Translations under genes and position numbers: made by a program
NCBI GenBank assembly: GCA_022539475.1
Contig: VCMS01000224.1
Location: 50,191 to 114,190, forward strand
Source of the DNA: Gracilaria domingensis
Taxonomy: Eukaryota > Rhodophyta > Florideophyceae > Gracilariales > Gracilariaceae
DNA length: 64,000 nt
Direction of reading: 5' to 3'
Part shown: piece after piece, positions 60,081-64,000 of the stretch
How positions within the stretch are numbered: the first letter of the stretch is position 1
Layout: each line of letters starts with the position of its first letter
The notes under the pieces: model-generated
What the model saw: the letters and a program-made list of their open reading frames with translations, nothing else
Told to the model about the DNA's origin: nothing
Database searches by the model: none

Positions 60081-62106
60081 GGTTGAACTAACTATCGCCT
60101 CTATGACTCGTTATGTAGAGTTCACGGACTTCTGCAACCTACAGACGATTGCTGTCATCCCCACCACAGGCGACCACAGCATTTTTGAACAGATGCATAA
60201 TGTGTTTAAAAAACGATTTTCTCCGCTATCCACAATTTTTCGCTCAGCACCGTCGATCAATATACAATGATCTACGTCACTGCCGTCTCATAATCGCACG
60301 AGAAACACACCGTGCTCACGAGACCTCAGCCACTTAAATTTGACCTTGAAAATCTCTTGCTCGCGAACCCTCCGGAAATTCAAAGGCGAATGCAATGTCC
60401 GCAGTGTCCTCTGTGTGCTGCCAATCGACATGAAACGAACACCCGCGCGATACAGGTACCAAGACAGGTACATGTGACCCCTCTGCCCTTCGTCTTCTCC
60501 CATAGCCCTCGCAATGGCGTTCGCCATCGAGTATTGTAAGCAGCAGCCAGCTTCTCGCTTCCCAAAGCACGGTCCCCCTATCTTCCAATGGTTGCTAGCG
60601 AAGTCGCTCTTCCACCTGTCACCGGGACCGGCTGCCGACATCGAGAAGCGCGGGTTATCGTCGCACTACTGCTTCACCTTGTTTCTTACAATGAAGTTAG
60701 CCATGCGACTATTTTTAGGATGAATGCGTGGCCTTGGTGGTGCTGGTAGTGCCTTGCGCCTTGCAGTTTCAGTCTCTGCAGCTTGCAAATCTGCCAGTGC
60801 GCCAACCGCTGGCATCCAACGTACCAATATCTATTCCGAACATTGACTCGCTCCTACTAGACATCGCCACGAATCCACCCTTTTCAATGCGCTTCGACGT
60901 CTTGGTTCCGTCCCACATCATAACCTTCTCTATCTGCCACTGCTTGTTTGCGCTCTTTGGACCTTTCCTTGCCGCTTTGCCATGATGGCCTTTGCTTTTC
61001 TTCTCCACGGTTTTTACTACCGGCCGCGCTGAACGCGGAATCTTTTGGCCAACGGATGTGGGCGGTAAACCGCCACTGCTCTTGCCCTACGATTGACCCC
61101 TGCGTCGCACTATTGGGACGCTAACGTCACTCATTTGAGTCCAGTAGGTGCCAAACAACTGCAGGAGTTAAAGCGCTGGGGACTACGTCTATCTGTACTC
61201 AAGCTCGACTCTCACGCTCGAGGCCTATTTATCTTTCGAACTCCTGCTAACGTCTCCTACACAGCAACCCAGCCATGCTTTGCGGACAATCTCTTGTAAG
61301 GATATTACGTTACGCTCACTACGCGGTTGATTACAGGCCATGGAGGGAGTGTTGATTTGATGCTGACGCTTGTATCAATTTGATTGATACAAGCGCCAGC
61401 AGTGCTGGAGATCGCCAGCGAGCTCGCCTGCAGGTCTGACAGCAGGCGACGCCCATGACCGTAGTTGAGTCGCTCGGCGCAGTGCAAGTTCAACGGATAG
61501 TGAGAAGCAGGTTTGGGAAAAATATGAAGTAAAAATACTTTCTTTGGTGCGGAGAGAGGCACCAATCCAGAGCGATCTTGTTCTCTTTCGATTGTATGAA
61601 AGCTCGCTCGGCAGAGCTCGATTTCATCTACACGACATTTATCATCTGAGATCCCGTGATTGTGGTTGATGCCAAGGGAGAGAATATCAGGAGGGCTGTG
61701 AACATCGGTTTTGTCTGATGGTCGTAATTTGTGGCGCATGGCGCAAGTGAGTGGCACGCACCCTGCTGGGGCGTAGGTGGCACTCTGAGCGTAAAGTTCT
61801 GAGTGTCTCTCTCTCCTCCTACTTCGCGCCAATTCGAGCTCTTAGGCTAGTATATAAAGTAAAGACGACCGGGCTCGGAGTCTCCCAGCCCGGTCCCAAG
61901 TTTCATCGTTTTATTCATCACGTTCTTGCGCACGACATTCGCGAATCTAAGTTCGAAAGAGGGACTGATCTGTACAGGCCTTGCGATACCTCAGAGCTTT
62001 ACTCTAGAGGGTTGCGAGGCACTACAGCAGCTGTGGAGCAAACCCGGTTCTAAGGGTGTTTGACGAAGAAGCTCTTCATACATGAGCGATGCGGCCGTGC
62101 ACGTGG
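60081..62106. other. interval with unassigned ORFs
   Basis: Open stretches at 60288-60641 (-), 60728-60985 (+), 61093-61299 (+) and 61305-61832 (-) have no recognisable domain and mutually overlapping alternatives. No LTR of the Copia remnant was found here. Confidence 0.3.
61362..61400. repeat. 17-bp-arm hairpin, one mismatch
   Basis: GCTGACGCTTGTATCAA (61362-61378) and its near reverse complement (61384-61400) around a 5-base loop. Confidence 0.9.
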
Positions 62107-62900
62107 CACTTGACATTATGAGATGCATCCCCTATGGGAGTCTTCAACCGTTGATTAATTTAATCTTAATTAGCACCCGTAGAGGGGCGTGCATGGGCCA
62201 AGGTTCCTGACTGGGCGTGGCCACGTGGAAGTGGATGGCTAGTGTACCAGTGGGGTATTTGGGGGAATACTTTAGTTTATCTTTATTTTGGCACCCTGAC
62301 CGTGGTGTTGCGTACGTGTACAACCCGTACAGGTGTGCACAACTGTAATCAGTCTACCGTCCCTGCACCTCGGGTACTTAGAGGTGCAAGGGGGGCTGAA
62401 CATCAGCTGATGGAAAAGTAACCAAGCCTCTCCTTCGAGAACTACCACTCGGATCAGAGGGAACTTGAGACTCATCTTGAGTGTGGGCTCTAGGCGCTAC
62501 TGCCCTTGCCGGTGTACTACTCTGCCCAGAGGGTCACCTCAAGAGGTATAAGTACGCGTACTCTCCTTGGGACGCCTAAGGAATCTGTATATACCGTGTG
62601 GTATTGACGTCGACTTTTCTATTAATTCCTGATTGCAGGACAGATCTCCGCCCCAGTATTGGGTTGTTTCTTGTTCTTTTTCCCCGACGTCGGGCCTGTT
62701 GCCTGCGTGTGCACGGCCCGCGTCTCCTCTTTGGAAGTATCTCTTTTTCCCTTTTTTTTGGGCTACGCTTCGTCTCGGAGTGTATGGCTCACCCGCTCTC
62801 GGTTATTCCTCGTTTCTATACCGTTCTTGGCTGGTGATTCTCCTGATATTGGATTTTCTGCATTCACCTCCGTAAGTTTCCCTCAGTACATCACTTGTCT
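62107..62900 (+). repeat. dispersed repeat, copy 2, with hairpins
   Basis: The counterpart of 26400-27015, best from about 62630 on. It carries ACTCA-tct-TGAGT at 62470-62482, TGCACCTC/GAGGTGCA at 62364-62388 and ACCTC-aa-GAGGT at 62536-62547. A CAG before and a CTCCGTAAGT at the end of the best conserved block look like splice sites, so the block might be an exon of a repeated transcript. Confidence 0.6.
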
Positions 62901-64000
62901 TACACCCAGGTCCCCGATGTCAGCAGAGGCTCGTCCACCGAGTTACCATCCGTCAGGGAGCAGGACTTTGGACATCCTGTGCGTGTTTCACCCGTCCTGA
63001 GTTTGCACCACAGCAGCTACTCCGCTGCCCATAAGGCACAATCTTAAAGTAAGTTTACTGAAAAACTACTTCTACGTACTGCGCAAACACTAGACTAACA
63101 CTCTAAGCACATTTGTGCAGTGTCGTGCTCCTTGTATGAATATCCCACACCACTGTCAACGCCCCCGCATCCCGCCGCTGCCGTCTTAGATTTGGAGGCC
63201 ACCGAGGCCAGCCCGACGGCCTCCCCGGCATTCCACCTCGCATCTCCTGCCTGGCTTTCTTGACCCAACCCGACGCCGCCGTACGTCCCGTGCCCGCATG
63301 GAACCCCGCACCGCCGGCTACGTCAAGTTTTGTCGCCCCTGCCGCCGCGCCGAAAGCCGCGAAAAACCCAACGCCCACTGAACGAAAGTGTTGCTGGCCG
63401 CTGCCGCGCTGCATCGCCCGCCCTCCTCGCCGCCTCCATCACCCCACGCACGCCTCAGCACCCCCTCCCCACCTCCGTCGGACCGCCCGCTGCCCCGCCA
63501 AGCACACCGTCGCCGTCATTTTCCTCTTGGTCGCTTGCGACCGACGGCTTTTTGCCGCACGATCCGCCGCCCCATCCTCGTGGTGTCGACCAACGTCGCT
63601 GAGACGTCGTGTCACCCCGTAACACGTCGCATCGTAGCCGTCGTGACCATCAAGTCACACTGCGTGAACAGGACGTTACATATCGTGACCAAAGCGTAGC
63701 GCAGCGTGACTCCGTGACCGAGCTCTGTGACACAACGCCACCTCGACATGTGTCCAGACCTGACGACGGCGCTGCGATAACCATTCAACGCGTGGCGATA
63801 CAAAAGTCAAAAACGGAAACAAAAAGACTTTTATTGAGGCAGTGAAAGCTTTGCGACGTCAATCTACCTACTAAGCGTTCGTAGAACATACACGTAGGGG
63901 GAGGCCGACACCGGCGCGGCCTAGTTCGCTCACGTCTGACACGTGCCGAGCTCTCCTGCTCGTCGTGCAACGTGTCATTTACCGAGAAGCGCGATACAGT
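62901..64000. other. GC-rich right end, weak Pro/Ser-rich ORF and GTGAC-rich stretch
   Basis: A + strand ORF at 63330-63602 is Pro/Ser/Arg-rich, with competing ORFs on both strands, and is not supported as a gene. From 63590 to 63770 the motif GTGAC/GTCAC recurs about ten times with irregular spacing. The region runs off the window. Confidence 0.35.

Overview
This window reads as TE-rich, intron-poor nuclear DNA of a eukaryote. I see no rRNA, no convincing tRNA, no operon-like gene runs and no CRISPR. Almost every recognisable protein signature is broken by stops or frameshifts. A florideophyte red alga is my best guess (inference, not shown): intron-poor remnants, a Copia element with an integrase style known from the GalEa/PyRE group of red algae and aquatic animals, PIF/IS4EU-like and hAT transposases, and a sucrose-transporter-like remnant. 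An oomycete or another alga is not excluded.

Layout. 0-4.7 kb: an unknown 3' gene end, then an almost complete copper amine oxidase broken by two frameshifts, one made by a 10-bp tandem duplication. 4.7-6 kb: a PIF/Harbinger transposase with one internal stop. 6-8.6 kb: small repeats. 8.6-11.3 kb: a GCK-VI (OSR1/SPAK-like) kinase pseudogene and its probable tail. 13.2-15.9 kb: a hAT transposase whose only visible breaks are two TGA codons in the BED finger. 16-18.5 kb: GC-rich remnants including the start of a sucrose-transporter-like protein. 18.5-27.4 kb: mostly anonymous sequence with hairpin clusters and a dispersed repeat. 27.4-28.5 kb: an IS4EU/PIF-like transposase split by a 418-bp MITE. 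30-37 kb: a group of decayed genes I do not recognise as a known element, the largest combining a ParB-like domain with a putative 2OG-dioxygenase fold. 37.2-42.9 kb: a structurally complete Copia element with LTRs, target duplication and a half-tRNA-type primer site. 43-51 kb: a large inverted repeat, a second MITE copy, unknown coding fragments and a second retroelement remnant. 52-64 kb: fragments, a decayed second hAT, a Copia pol remnant carrying the third MITE copy, a second dispersed-repeat copy and GC-rich sequence.

The best supported discovery is a family of ~418-bp non-autonomous elements with CACTA-like ends (CCCTACAAGAAA / CCCTATGAGAAA). Three copies are present. Two interrupt recognisable proteins, and in both cases removing the element plus one 3-bp target copy rejoins the reading frame exactly. 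The most biologically open item is the ParB-like plus dioxygenase-like composite gene at 33.2-36.9 kb.
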